Shown one piece after another: positions 16,139 through 25,490 of a DNA stretch of 64,000 bases. The notes under the pieces were generated by a model, which was not told the DNA's origin, searched no databases, and saw nothing but the letters and a program-made list of their open reading frames with translations. The stretch lies in assembly GCF_014195095.1 (NCBI RefSeq), contig NZ_JACIBC010000013.1, forward strand, positions 1-64,000. The letters run 5' to 3'. Positions within the stretch are counted from its first letter, which is position 1; every line of letters begins with the position of its first letter. Origin of the DNA: Rhizobium sp. BK602 (GTDB lineage: Bacteria > Pseudomonadota > Alphaproteobacteria > Rhizobiales > Rhizobiaceae). Both the position numbers and the translations under genes were made by a program.

Positions 16139-17122
16139 TCAGAATTTGTCCATCACCTGGATGATCGCCGGGCCGAGGATGACGGCCATCAGAACCGGCA
16201 GGAAGAAGATGATCATCGGCACCGTCAGTTTCGGCGGCAGGGCGGCGGCCTTCTTTTCCGCCTCGTTCATGCGCTCGTCACGGCCTTCCTGCGCCAGCAC
16301 CCGCAGGGCCTGAGAGACGGGCGTACCGTAGCGCTCCGCCTGGATCAGTGCCTGCGTCACCGATTTGACGATCTCGATCTGGGTGCGGGCGGCGAGATTG
16401 TCGAAGGCTGTGCGGCGATCCTGCAGGAAGGACAATTCCGCCGTGGTCAGGACCATTTCCTCGGCAAGCGGCGGTGACTGTTCGGCCATTTCCTCCGAGA
16501 CGCGGCGCATGCCCGCCTCGATGGAGATACCGGATTCCACGCAGATCAGCATCAGGTCGAGCGCATCCGGCCAGGCGCGCTTGATGGATTTCTGGCGCTT
16601 CGTTACCCGGTTGGAGATGTAGATATTCGGGGAATAGAAACCGAAATAGGCGGTGCCGATGACGCCGAGCAGGCGCATGGCGAAGGGCTTGGCGGCAAAG
16701 TAGCCAAGGCCGAAAACCAGGAAGACGGCGACGGCCAGGAACAGGAAGGGCAGCAGGAAACGCGCCACCAGGAACATGTTCAGCGCATTTTCGGAGCGCA
16801 GGCCGGCGGCGCGCAGGCGATTGACGGTATTGGCGTCGACCAGCGCATTGCGAAGATTGAAGCGCTCGACGATCTGGCGGACGCTCTGATTGTTCTGGCT
16901 GCGCAGGGACGCCTTGCCACCGTCGGCGTTCAACCGGGCGCGCTCTCGGGCGCGGATCTGCTCGCGCTCGGTTGAAACCGCCTTCATGCGCTTGGCGAGG
17001 TCGCCGCGCTCAAGAAAAGGCACGGCAATCGTATAGAAGGTGGCGAAGACGGCAATCGCCACGAAGACGGCCAATACCGTGCCGGGATCGGTCAGTTTGG
17101 CGGCGAAATCGGCGGATGACAT
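16139..17122 (-). CDS. tadC: TadC, Tad pilus inner-membrane platform protein
   Basis: 327 residues of the type II secretion F (GspF) family. Two helices lie near residues 10-32 and 120-160, the F domain at about 180-300 (WPDALDLMLICVESGISIEAGMRRVSEEM), and a terminal helix near 300-322. With TadB it forms the inner-membrane platform that couples CpaF to pilin extrusion. The ATG at 17122 has AAGGAGAGG upstream and follows tadB by 19 bases; a longer frame runs back into tadB. Confidence 0.9.
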   Translation of the reverse strand: MSSADFAAKLTDPGTVLAVFVAIAVFATFYTIAVPFLERGDLAKRMKAVSTEREQIRARERARLNADGGKASLRSQNNQSVRQIVERFNLRNALVDANTVNRLRAAGLRSENALNMFLVARFLLPFLFLAVAVFLVFGLGYFAAKPFAMRLLGVIGTAYFGFYSPNIYISNRVTKRQKSIKRAWPDALDLMLICVESGISIEAGMRRVSEEMAEQSPPLAEEMVLTTAELSFLQDRRTAFDNLAARTQIEIVKSVTQALIQAERYGTPVSQALRVLAQEGRDERMNEAEKKAAALPPKLTVPMIIFFLPVLMAVILGPAIIQVMDKF

Positions 17123-17141
17123 GGGCAGCCTCTCCTTCCGG

Positions 17142-18149
17142 TCAGATCTCGAAATTGACCATGTTGCGCATGATGTAGACGCCGAACGACATCCAGATGC
17201 CGGCAAGCAACATGATCAGATGGCCGCGCGGATCGGTGAATAGGATCATCATGTATTGCGGCGATGTCAGATAGACGAGCAGCATGACGACGAAGGGCAG
17301 CGCGCCGATGATGACGGCCGAGGCCTTCGCCTCCATCGACAGTGCCGTCACCTTCGCCTTCATTTTCCTGCGCTCGCGCAGCACTTTCGCCAGATTGCCC
17401 AGCGCTTCGGAAAGATTGCCGCCGGCCTGCGCCTGGATGGCGATGACGATGGCGAAGAAGTTCACCTCCTGCAGGGGCATGTGATTGATCATGCGGCCAC
17501 AGGCATCCGTCATGCTCAAACCGACCTGCTGGGTTTCGACGACGCGGCGGAACTCGGACTTGACCGGTTCGCGCGCCTCGCTCGCCACCAGACGCACCGC
17601 ATCGTTGAGCGGCAGGCCGGAGCGGATGGAGCGGGTGATCAGGTCGAGCGCGTTCGGAAACTCCTCCAGAAACTTGTTCTGCCGGCGCTTGATGAGGAAG
17701 CCGACGACCCAGCGCGGCAGGCCGAAGGCGGCGGCGAAGGGCAGGCCGGCGATGACGGCAAGCGGCGCGCCAAGCAGCAAGACGACCAGCAGCACGAAGA
17801 CGCCGAACAGCACGCTGAACAGATAGAAACGCGCCGGCGTCAGCGGCAGGCCGGCCTGCCCAAGGCGCGCCTTCAGCGACTGCTTCTTCTTGTTGTTCTC
17901 TTCCTGACGCTTTTCGAGATCCTTCAGCGAATCCTGCACGGATTTGCGCCGCTTCGACATTTCCTGCACGCGATCGCGCGCCGCCTTGACCTTGGCGCGA
18001 TCGGTCTCCGCCGCCTTGACGCGATTGACGCGGCTTTCCGCCTTCTTCTGCGTTTCGATCCGCGAATAGAGGATGCCGTAGCAGACCGCCGCCGCCGAAA
18101 CGGCTGCGAGCACGACTATCAAAAGCACCATCGGATCGACACCGAACAT
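17142..18149 (-). CDS. tadB: TadB, Tad pilus inner-membrane platform protein
   Basis: 335 residues. An N-terminal helix (VLLIVVLAAVSAAAVCYGIL) is followed by a highly charged coiled-coil stretch (about 30-95, many Lys/Arg/Glu), two helices, the GspF domain (FPNALDLITRSIRSGLPLNDAV, about 165-290) and a C-terminal helix. Start ATG at 18149 has AGGA nine bases upstream and lies 10 bases after the cpaF stop. Partner of TadC. Confidence 0.9.
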   Translation of the reverse strand: MFGVDPMVLLIVVLAAVSAAAVCYGILYSRIETQKKAESRVNRVKAAETDRAKVKAARDRVQEMSKRRKSVQDSLKDLEKRQEENNKKKQSLKARLGQAGLPLTPARFYLFSVLFGVFVLLVVLLLGAPLAVIAGLPFAAAFGLPRWVVGFLIKRRQNKFLEEFPNALDLITRSIRSGLPLNDAVRLVASEAREPVKSEFRRVVETQQVGLSMTDACGRMINHMPLQEVNFFAIVIAIQAQAGGNLSEALGNLAKVLRERRKMKAKVTALSMEAKASAVIIGALPFVVMLLVYLTSPQYMMILFTDPRGHLIMLLAGIWMSFGVYIMRNMVNFEI

Positions 18150-18159
18150 CGGGAAAGTC

Positions 18160-19638
18160 CTAATTTGACTTGTTTTCCATCTCGTCGAGGGCGGCGGCGA
18201 GGCGCTTTTCCTCGTTGTAATAGCGGGCACGGTCCCAGAAATGCGGCTTGCCGATGCCGGTCGACATATGCCGGCCGATGATGCGGCCGCCGGCATCCTC
18301 GCCCTCGATCTCGTAGCGCATCAGGTCCTGGGTGATGATCACATCGCCCTCCATGCCCACCACTTCGGTGATCTGGGTGATGCGGCGCGAGCCGTCGCGC
18401 AGGCGGGCGGCCTGGACGATCACGTCGACGGAAGTGGAGATGATCTCACGCACCGTCTTGGCCGGTAGGCTGTAGCCGCCCATGGCGATCATCGATTCGA
18501 TGCGGCTCAGGCATTCGCGCGGATTGTTGGCGTGGATCGTGCCCATGGAACCGTCATGACCGGTGTTCATCGCCTGCAGAAGGTCGAAGACCTCCGGTCC
18601 GCGCACTTCGCCGACGATGATGCGTTCGGGACGCATGCGCAGGCAGTTCTTGACGAGATCGCGCATGGTGATTTCGCCCTCGCCCTCGATATTGGGCGGG
18701 CGGGTTTCGAGGCGGACGACATGCGGCTGCTGCAATTGCAGTTCGGCGGTGTCCTCGCAGGTGATGATGCGCTCGTCGCGATCGATATAGTTGGTGAGGC
18801 AGTTCAGCAGCGTCGTCTTGCCCGAGCCGGTGCCGCCGGAAATGACGACGTTGCAACGGACGCGGCCGATGATCTGCAGCAGTGTCGCGCCCTCCGGCGT
18901 GATAGCGCCGAAGCGGACGAGCTGGTCGAGCGTCAGCTTGTCCTTCTTGAATTTGCGGATGGTGAGCGCCGGGCCGTCGATCGACAGCGGCGGCGCGATG
19001 ACGTTGACGCGCGAGCCGTCCGGCAGGCGTGCGTCGCAGATCGGGCTGGATTCGTCGACACGGCGGCCGACCTGGCTGACGATGCGCTGGCAGATGGACA
19101 GAAGCTGGGCATTGTCGCGAAAACGGATCTCGGATTCGATGGTCTTGCCGGCGACTTCGATGAAAGTCTGGCCGGCGCCGTTGACCATGATGTCGGCGAT
19201 ATCGTCGCGGGCCAGCAGCGGCTCGAGCGGACCGTAACCGAGCACGTCGTTGCAGATATCCTCAAGCAGCTCTTCCTGCTCGGAAATCGACATCGCGAAA
19301 TTCTTGATGGTGATGATGTCGTTGACGATGTCGCGGATTTCCTCGCGCGCCGCCTCGGCATCGAGCTTGGAGAGCTGCGAGAGGTCGATCGTGTCGATCA
19401 GCGCCGAGAAGACCTGCGACTTGGTATCGTAATATTCCTCGGTGCGCGCGGGCCGGCGGCGCGCCGGCGTCTGCATCGACGGCGGCGGCACCTGCTGGCG
19501 CTGCTGCGGTGCCTCGCGTCCCGGCTCGACCAGCACCGTCGGGGCGCTTGCGGCCGGTGCGGCGGGCGGAATGCGCGCCGGCGCGGCAGCTATGCCGCCG
19601 CTCTTTGCAGGACCTTCATTTCCGCGCTTGCCAAACAT
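18160..19638 (-). CDS. cpaF: CpaF/TadA pilus assembly ATPase
   Basis: 492 residues. A proline/alanine-rich N-terminal region (about 1-70) precedes the secretion-ATPase core. Walker A GGTGSGKTTLL is near residue 270, the Asp box and Walker B region in MRPERIIVGEVRGPEVFDLLQAMNTGHDGS-type sequence near 345-370, and the His box TIHANNPRE follows. It powers assembly (and in some species retraction) of Flp pili. It sits 81 bases after cpaE and just before tadB in one operon. Confidence 0.95.
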   Translation of the reverse strand: MFGKRGNEGPAKSGGIAAAPARIPPAAPAASAPTVLVEPGREAPQQRQQVPPPSMQTPARRRPARTEEYYDTKSQVFSALIDTIDLSQLSKLDAEAAREEIRDIVNDIITIKNFAMSISEQEELLEDICNDVLGYGPLEPLLARDDIADIMVNGAGQTFIEVAGKTIESEIRFRDNAQLLSICQRIVSQVGRRVDESSPICDARLPDGSRVNVIAPPLSIDGPALTIRKFKKDKLTLDQLVRFGAITPEGATLLQIIGRVRCNVVISGGTGSGKTTLLNCLTNYIDRDERIITCEDTAELQLQQPHVVRLETRPPNIEGEGEITMRDLVKNCLRMRPERIIVGEVRGPEVFDLLQAMNTGHDGSMGTIHANNPRECLSRIESMIAMGGYSLPAKTVREIISTSVDVIVQAARLRDGSRRITQITEVVGMEGDVIITQDLMRYEIEGEDAGGRIIGRHMSTGIGKPHFWDRARYYNEEKRLAAALDEMENKSN

Positions 19639-19719
19639 GCCGTCGATCCAATTCCAAGCTTGAGCACGACTTGGAAAATGCGGACCGCCTTTCCGATAGC
19701 GTCATGCGAAACCAAACAA

Positions 19720-20991
19720 CTACTTCCGTTTCAGGAGGCCGAGCAGGCCGCCCCTCTTCGCCTTCTTCAGCGCGACGCGTCCCGTGACGATGTGCGATAT
19801 CTGCGAGAAGGTCTCGGCGATCGGCGATTTCGGATCGGTCTCCGAGATCATCCGGCCGCTGTTGGCGGCATTGCCGAACAAATTGATATCGAAGGGAATG
19901 ATGGCGATCGGATCGGTCTCCAGCGGCTCGCAGAATTCCGCGGGACCGATTTCGGGGCGCTTGGGCATGCCGACCTGATTGAGGATGAGATGCGGCGCCT
20001 TGTCGTTCGGACGCAGCTTGCGCAGTGCATCCAGCATGTTCTTGGCATTGCGCAGATTGGCAAGGTCCGGCACCGCGCAAATGACGATCTCGTCGACGGC
20101 CGACAGCACCGAGCGCGTCCATTCCGTCCATAGATGCGGCATGTCGAGGACACTCACCGGCGCGCTGCGCTGCAGGACGTCGAGCACCGGCTGGAAGGCC
20201 TGGCCGTCGAAATCATAGGCGCGGTCGAGCATCGACGGCGCCGCGAGCAGCGACAGATGCTGCGAGCATTTGGTCAGCAGGCGGTCGAGGAAGACCTCAT
20301 CGAGCCGCTCCGGCGCGAAAACGGCCTCGGCGATGCCCTGGGCCGGGTCCTGGTCGAAATCGATATTGGCGGTGCCGTAGGGCAGATCGAGATCGGCGAG
20401 AATAGTCTCGACCGAGAACAGGCTCGAGATGCCGAAGGCGCAATTATGCGCGATGGTGGATGCCCCAACCCCGCCCTTGGCACCGATGAAGGCGACGCTG
20501 CGGCCGAGCGGTTCGGCATCGGGATCGATGAAGATCGTCGCCATCGCCGCCATGATGTCGGCCATGCCGACCGGCTGGACGATATATTCGGAGATGCCGT
20601 TGCGGATCAGTTCGCGGTAGAGGCCGATATCGTTGTGATGACCGACGATCACCACCTTGGTGCTGGGATCGCAGACGGCGGCGAGCGGCGCCAGTTCCGA
20701 CAGGAGGTTCTTCGGACTGGCGCGGGTTTCCAGGATGATCAGGTTCGGCGTCGGGGCCGAGGCGAACATGTTCGCCGCCGCCGCCGTGCTGCCGCCGGTG
20801 ATCCTGAGATTGACCTTGGACATGCGCCGGTCGTTGGCGCAGCGGTCCATCACCTGCTGCAGCTGCTCGCTCTCGCAGAAGGCATGTACGGAAATGCGCG
20901 GCAACGGCCGCATGTTCTCGAGATCGCCCATGCGCGGCGCATCCTCGGCCTCCGCCGCGGTCGATCTGATGTCGTAATCGATGGCGCTCAT
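19720..20991 (-). CDS. cpaE: CpaE/TadZ, MinD-like pilus localisation protein
   Basis: 423 residues. An N-terminal receiver-like domain (about 30-150, with LIILETRASPKNLLSELAPLAAVCDP) lacks a convincing phospho-acceptor setting, as in other atypical TadZ proteins. The C-terminal MinD/ParA-like ATPase begins with FIGAKGGVGASTIAHN (deviant Walker A, near 170). TadZ/CpaE places the pilus machine at the cell pole. ATG 20991 with AGGATAA upstream is preferred to a longer frame overlapping cpaD. Confidence 0.9.
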   Translation of the reverse strand: MSAIDYDIRSTAAEAEDAPRMGDLENMRPLPRISVHAFCESEQLQQVMDRCANDRRMSKVNLRITGGSTAAAANMFASAPTPNLIILETRASPKNLLSELAPLAAVCDPSTKVVIVGHHNDIGLYRELIRNGISEYIVQPVGMADIMAAMATIFIDPDAEPLGRSVAFIGAKGGVGASTIAHNCAFGISSLFSVETILADLDLPYGTANIDFDQDPAQGIAEAVFAPERLDEVFLDRLLTKCSQHLSLLAAPSMLDRAYDFDGQAFQPVLDVLQRSAPVSVLDMPHLWTEWTRSVLSAVDEIVICAVPDLANLRNAKNMLDALRKLRPNDKAPHLILNQVGMPKRPEIGPAEFCEPLETDPIAIIPFDINLFGNAANSGRMISETDPKSPIAETFSQISHIVTGRVALKKAKRGGLLGLLKRK

Positions 20992-21028
20992 GACTTTATC
21001 CTGTTTCGGCGGCGGCTCGTTCCCATCA

Positions 21029-21784
21029 TCAGGACCCAAAGCCGCTGATCGTCGCGGTGCTGGTTGCGGTCGAGCCGCTGCGATAGTCGTCGATCACCTT
21101 GGCGCGCTGATCGGCGTCAGCCGGCGTCATGGCGCGTGGCGCGATGAGATCCGTCGGATTGGCGACCTGCGCGGCGAGGTTGTTCTGGGTGGCGCAGCCG
21201 AAATTATAGTAGTTCTGGTTGTCGAAGGGCTTATCCGCCAGATCTTCCGGCCATTGGCCGCAGGCATTGGTGACCGCCGCCGTCGCCACGAAGCGGAGAC
21301 GGATCGGGGCGGCGTCGCCGGGGCCGCCGGCCGGATAATAGCTGTCGACGATCCGGGCTGCGGGAATGCCGCTTGCCACCAGCTCCTGGCGGATTTGCCG
21401 GCGCAGGGCGGAGGCGGCTCCTGAATTCGCCGATTCCCGAGGGGTGACGATCTCCACCGTGCCCGTTGCATGCGTGCGGTAGTCCTGGACAAAGCCACGC
21501 ACCGTGTCGCGCATGCCGGGGGTCAGACGACGATCGCTGACGGCAACCGGAATGTCGACGCGGTGTTCCTTGTCGGTCAGCACGATCGGATGCCGCTGGC
21601 GGTAGTCGTCGGAAATAGCGCTGGTGGTCATTCCGTCGCGGGAGCCGGCGCAACCGCTGACAGCGGCGGCGATGGCGATCACGGCCAGCGCGGCAAAGCG
21701 CGGCCTGCTGGTGCGGGATGCACGACGATCGAGGCAAGCCATCTTGGGGTCTCTCGTTGATGCGGTTGAAAACGGGCTCTTCAT
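21029..21784 (-). CDS. cpaD: CpaD pilus assembly lipoprotein
   Basis: 251 residues. A lipoprotein-type signal ends at AVSGC (about residue 37). The CpaD domain follows, including RQRHPIVLTDKEHRVDIPV, VDSYYPAGGPGDAAPIRLRF and ACGQWPEDL with FGCATQNNLAAQVANPTDLIAPR near the end. CpaD is a periplasmic or outer-membrane factor for the CpaC secretin. The ATG at 21784 has GAGGAAG six bases upstream; ATG 21742 is a possible shorter start. Confidence 0.88.
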   Translation of the reverse strand: MKSPFSTASTRDPKMACLDRRASRTSRPRFAALAVIAIAAAVSGCAGSRDGMTTSAISDDYRQRHPIVLTDKEHRVDIPVAVSDRRLTPGMRDTVRGFVQDYRTHATGTVEIVTPRESANSGAASALRRQIRQELVASGIPAARIVDSYYPAGGPGDAAPIRLRFVATAAVTNACGQWPEDLADKPFDNQNYYNFGCATQNNLAAQVANPTDLIAPRAMTPADADQRAKVIDDYRSGSTATSTATISGFGS

Positions 21785-21794
21785 GTCCGCTTCC

Positions 21795-23294
21795 TCACTT
21801 GTAGATGAAGCCGACCGTGCCGTGGAAATCGGCGTCGGCGACAGGCGGCGCATCCTTGCGGCCGTAGATCTTGTTGACACGGTTCATGAAAAAGACGCCG
21901 GCATCGTTGCTCGGCGAGAAATTATCGTCCGGACGGGCGATCTGATTGCGGGCCACCGGCCGTACCAGATAGGGCGTCGCGATGATCACCAGCTCGCTCT
22001 CGTCGCGCTGGAAGGTCTTCTGGCGGAACAGGGCGCCGAGGATCGGGATCTTGGAAGCGCCGGGCGTTCCGGTGGTCGATTGCTGCACGTTGTCGCTCAA
22101 AAGGCCGGCAAGCGCGATGGATCCGCCGGACGGCAGTTCGATCGACGTGTCGGCGGCGCGACGGTTGTAGGTCGCCGTTCCGGAGCTGCTTGTCGGTTCG
22201 GAAACCTGGGTCTGGACATGCAGGCTGATGCGGCCGGCGGAAAGAACGACCGGCGTGAAGGCGAGACTGATGCCGTAGGTATACGGCGTGATCGTCACGT
22301 TGCCATCGCTGTCCGTGGTGGAATAGAGCGTCTGTCCGCCGGAATTGAAGGTCGCGGCCTGGCCGGAGATCGCCGTCAGCGTCGGCTCCGCCAGCGTGCG
22401 GATCGCACCGGCCTGTTCCATGGCATTCATATAGCTGCTGATATTGTATTTGCCGAGAGCGGTCTTGAACAAGGCACTGATACCGCCGCCAGCCGTGGCT
22501 GACGCCGAATCGCTGCTGACGCTGCCCAGCTGAGCAACCGTGAGGCCCGAGGAGTTGCTGACGAGATTGTCGAAACCGATCTGCTTCAGCACGCTGCGCT
22601 TGATTTCGGCGACGGTCACCTTGAGCGTCACCTGATCCTCGCCCTCGATCTGCAGCAGATTGACGATCTGCGAGCTCTGCCGATTTTCGGCGAACAAGGC
22701 AACGGAGTTGGTGCCACCCGTGCCCGTGGCGGTCTCCGTGCGGGTCGTCGCCTCACCGCCCTTCAGGAAGGCCTGGGCGAGCTGCTGCGCCCGCGACGCA
22801 TCCTGCGGTGTACGCACGGTGCCGGTGAGCACGATATTGTCCGATACGATCTCGACATTGATATCGGAATCCGGAATGAAACGCTTGAGATTGGACTGGA
22901 GGCCGGCAATGTCGCGCTCGATCTGCAGATCAAGGCTGACGATTTCCTGGCCGTTGGCACCGAAGACGAAAATATTCGTCTGGCCGACCGTCTTGCCGAA
23001 CAGATAGATGCGGCGCGAGGTGCGCGTCACCGCATCCGCCATTTTCGGATCGGAGACGAGGATATCGTGCGCGTCTGCCGGCAGGTCGACCACCAGCGCC
23101 TTGTTGAGGCCGAGCTTCAGCGTGCGCTTGGTGCCGATGCCGGCGATGGTGACGATGCTGTCCGAGCCTTCGGCCCTGGCGCTCGACGTCTGGAGAAAGG
23201 CCGGCGCCTGTCCGAAAGGAACACCGGTAAAGGCAACGGAAAAGGAAAGGGCCGCCAGCAGCGGCAGGGCGCTTGTCTTATGGATGTTGAACAT
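21795..23294 (-). CDS. cpaC: CpaC/RcpA, Tad pilus secretin
   Basis: 499 residues. A signal peptide (about 1-30) leads into the pilus N-terminal domain (SIVTIAGIGTKRTLKLGLNKALVVDLPADAHDILVSDPKMAD), then a BON-like part (about 130-190) and the secretin core (about 230-440), with VTLKVTVAEIKR and the late VPILGALFR-type block KIPILGALFRQKTFQ. It forms the outer-membrane ring for the Flp pilus. ATG 23294 with AAGGGG upstream is chosen; it lies 14 bases after cpaB. Confidence 0.92.
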   Translation of the reverse strand: MFNIHKTSALPLLAALSFSVAFTGVPFGQAPAFLQTSSARAEGSDSIVTIAGIGTKRTLKLGLNKALVVDLPADAHDILVSDPKMADAVTRTSRRIYLFGKTVGQTNIFVFGANGQEIVSLDLQIERDIAGLQSNLKRFIPDSDINVEIVSDNIVLTGTVRTPQDASRAQQLAQAFLKGGEATTRTETATGTGGTNSVALFAENRQSSQIVNLLQIEGEDQVTLKVTVAEIKRSVLKQIGFDNLVSNSSGLTVAQLGSVSSDSASATAGGGISALFKTALGKYNISSYMNAMEQAGAIRTLAEPTLTAISGQAATFNSGGQTLYSTTDSDGNVTITPYTYGISLAFTPVVLSAGRISLHVQTQVSEPTSSSGTATYNRRAADTSIELPSGGSIALAGLLSDNVQQSTTGTPGASKIPILGALFRQKTFQRDESELVIIATPYLVRPVARNQIARPDDNFSPSNDAGVFFMNRVNKIYGRKDAPPVADADFHGTVGFIYK

Positions 23295-23308
23295 GGTCCC
23301 GCCCCTTC

Positions 23309-24121
23309 TCATTGCGTCTTGGCCGCGGCCGTGCCGTTGGCGATGATCGAGCCCGACTTGATGACCTGCACGACGGCGCCACCATTGTCTCCGGTCAGCA
23401 GATAGTCGGCGGCGATCGTGTCCGGCTGCTGGGCGTCGGCGACGGAGCGCAGCGCCAGCGTCAACCGGTCCGCCATCTGCTGGGCAACCGCGAGCACCTT
23501 CGTCTGGTCCGGCGTCAGTTCGAGCGTCGCGGTGGTGCCGATCACCGCCTTGCTGCCGTCCTGCTTTTCCTCGATCTGCTGATCGACCGCGAGCACGCGG
23601 ACATTGCTCAGCACCGTCTCGGTCACGAATTTCTGCGTGTCGCCCTTGCGCACCATGATGACATCAACGCGGTCATTCGGGAGAATGAAACCGCCGGCGC
23701 CGGTGGCGACGGAGATTTCCGTGGCGACGGCGCGCTTGCCGGACGGCAGAAGCGAGGAGAGGATGCGGCTGTTGGCGTCGGCGATCTTCTCTTCGCGGAT
23801 CGGCTCGCCCTCGAAGATCGGCAGACGGACCACAGCCCCGGAAAGATCCTTCAGCGCCTCCGGACGTTCGGCTTCGGTGATGAGACCCTTGACGACGCCG
23901 CTCTGCGGCCAGGCCATCCAGTGGACCGATTTCTCGTTCAGGCGCGACCCTACCGGAAGATTGGCGCCGGCGACCAGCACGTTGACCGTCGCCTCCTTCT
24001 GCACCACCGTCTCGACTTGCTGCACGATATTGCGCGAGCTGGCCAGATGCATCGCCAGCAGTCCGGCAAGCCCTGCCGCGACGACTGCCACTGCGAGTAT
24101 CATTATGCGAGCGGGTTTCAT
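23309..24121 (-). CDS. cpaB: CpaB/RcpC pilus assembly protein
   Basis: 270 residues, first gene of the main minus-strand pilus operon. An N-terminal signal-anchor (MILAVAVVAAGLAGLLAMHLAS) is followed by a SAF domain (VLVAGANLPVGSRLNEKSVHWMAWP, about 48-110) and the RcpC region with ILPNDRVDVIMVRKG. RcpC/CpaB is a periplasmic factor that works with the secretin. Confidence 0.92.
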   Translation of the reverse strand: MKPARIMILAVAVVAAGLAGLLAMHLASSRNIVQQVETVVQKEATVNVLVAGANLPVGSRLNEKSVHWMAWPQSGVVKGLITEAERPEALKDLSGAVVRLPIFEGEPIREEKIADANSRILSSLLPSGKRAVATEISVATGAGGFILPNDRVDVIMVRKGDTQKFVTETVLSNVRVLAVDQQIEEKQDGSKAVIGTTATLELTPDQTKVLAVAQQMADRLTLALRSVADAQQPDTIAADYLLTGDNGGAVVQVIKSGSIIANGTAAAKTQ

Positions 24122-24175
24122 TGACCATTCCTTGGGGAATACGATTCTTCGCCCCGCAGAATGCTCAGCAATTGG

Positions 24176-24201
24176 TGTAATTATGGTTAATGGTGTCTTA
24201 C
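24176..24201 (-). promoter_or_regulatory. CtrA-like motif upstream of cpaB
   Basis: Read on the minus strand, 24190-24176 gives TTAACCATAATTACA, which begins with TTAACCAT, a frequent form of the CtrA half-site. On the plus strand TTAA-N7-TTAC spans 24187-24201. It is 55-80 bases upstream of cpaB in the 178-base AT-rich gap between cpaA and cpaB. Confidence 0.35.
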
Positions 24202-24299
24202 ATATACTATTGTTTCACTATAATTATTTAAGCGATACAATATATACTCGTGGCTGGCCGCCGTTGAATACTTAGTAAATTCTAATTTAGACAATTCAA

Positions 24300-24800
24300 T
24301 TAAGCGACAGCAATCACCAGCGGCGATGAGGGAAACGCCAGAAAGCCGCCAATCGCGATGGCAATGCCGTAAGGGATCTTCCGGGCGATCAGCAGCGAGT
24401 TCGGCAGCGGCAGCCCCATGGCCATGATCGTATTCGATTGCGAGCGTATCATCAGGATGGCTATGGTCACCACGCCCCCGAGGAAAGCCACATAGACGAG
24501 AAAAACCAGAAGCGATGCATCGAAGCCGAACCAGAGCGCCGATGCGGCCAGAAGCTTGGCATCGCCGCCGCCCATGACGTTCAGGGCGAAGAGCGCGAAG
24601 CAGACGCAGAAAACAAGTGCTGCGCCGGCGAGATGCATGCCGATGTCGGGCAAAGTTAGGCCGACGAGTGGCGCGAGCACGATGAAAGCGCCGGCGAGAA
24701 TGAGCGATATCCGGTTGGGGATCGTCATCGTCAAGAGATCGGAGATGGCCGCAACCGAGAGGCAGAGCGGAAAGATCAGCAATGTCACGGCTTCAAGCAT
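24300..24800 (-). CDS. cpaA: CpaA/TadV prepilin peptidase (A24 family)
   Basis: 166 residues, mostly hydrophobic with about five or six helices. The two aspartates of A24 peptidases are recognisable: one in SVAAISDLLTMTIPNR near residue 21 and one in the GGGDAKLLAA block (GxGD type) near 70. It removes the leader from the Flp pilin encoded just upstream. ATG 24800 follows GGAGGTG. A terminator hairpin separates it from the pilin gene. Confidence 0.93.
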   Translation of the reverse strand: MLEAVTLLIFPLCLSVAAISDLLTMTIPNRISLILAGAFIVLAPLVGLTLPDIGMHLAGAALVFCVCFALFALNVMGGGDAKLLAASALWFGFDASLLVFLVYVAFLGGVVTIAILMIRSQSNTIMAMGLPLPNSLLIARKIPYGIAIAIGGFLAFPSSPLVIAVA

Positions 24801-24830
24801 CGGGCACCTCCACCTCGAACTATAAAAGTA

Positions 24831-24858
24831 AAAACCGCTCATGATACTGAGCGGTTTT
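24831..24858 (-). terminator. Terminator after the pilin gene
   Basis: Ten-base perfect arms AAAACCGCTC and GAGCGGTTTT with an 8-base loop, followed on the minus strand by a T-rich run (TTTTTACTTTT). It lies 33 bases after the pilin stop and just before cpaA, so pilin transcripts would end here with some read-through. Confidence 0.8.
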
Positions 24859-24891
24859 CGAAGAAAGTACTATGATTTGCAGACGACGCAA

Positions 24892-25083
24892 TTACTTTGA
24901 GCCGACGCCGGTAGCAGACGTATTCATCTGGTCGGAGATCTTATTGAAAGTGAGGCTGAGCGTATTGCCCAGGGTGCTCGCACCAGCGATGATGGCGACG
25001 GAGATCAGGGCGGCAATCAGGCCGTATTCGATGGCGGTCGCGCCGGATTCGTCCTTCAGGAAGCGCGAAAAAAGCTTGGTCAT
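24892..25083 (-). CDS. pilA: Flp family type IVb pilin
   Basis: 63 residues. Short positively charged leader, then the Flp processing region DESGATAIEYGLIAALISVAIIAG: cleavage is expected after the Gly before ATAIEYG, with the conserved Glu at +5 and Tyr at +6. A hydrophobic helix follows and a short Ser/Thr-rich tail. ATG 25083 has GGAG upstream. It is the major pilin of the Tad machine. Confidence 0.95.
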   Translation of the reverse strand: MTKLFSRFLKDESGATAIEYGLIAALISVAIIAGASTLGNTLSLTFNKISDQMNTSATGVGSK

Positions 25084-25490
25084 TAAGTTAACTCCACTCG
25101 ATTTGTTGACAGCACGTCCGCCAACTGTTTGCCGTTGATCGGATGACTGCACGGTAACGGGCTGCCGTTTCCATCGCTTTAAGGAAGTGGGTTAACAGAT
25201 CGCCAATTCTGTAGTGAAAAAAGAATAGTTAACAATCGATCGATGTCTCTTCGAGCGTTTTTAAAGAAAATCTTCAACCATTGAACAAAGTTTAGATCTT
25301 AATACATTAGAACAATATGCTCATCGTCTCAAAATATTGCGAATCCGGCACGAGAGTCCAAAAATGGACCCAAAACAGGTGACGGGCGTATCATAACAAA
25401 GCGGGTGGCTTCACTATTAGTGCTTTATTCACCAATATTTCCCATTCTATCGAGAACCTATTTCAGCCATTGATTTCACGAGGCCAGATC
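25084..25490. other. Divergent promoter region, pilin / secretin-N-domain gene
   Basis: About 400 AT-richer bases without a gene. GTTAAC hexamers occur at 25087, 25191 and 25228, and TTAA-N9-TTAA at 25180-25196, which is two bases longer than a canonical CtrA box. No clear -35/-10 pair can be named. It should hold the strong pilin promoter. Confidence 0.45.
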
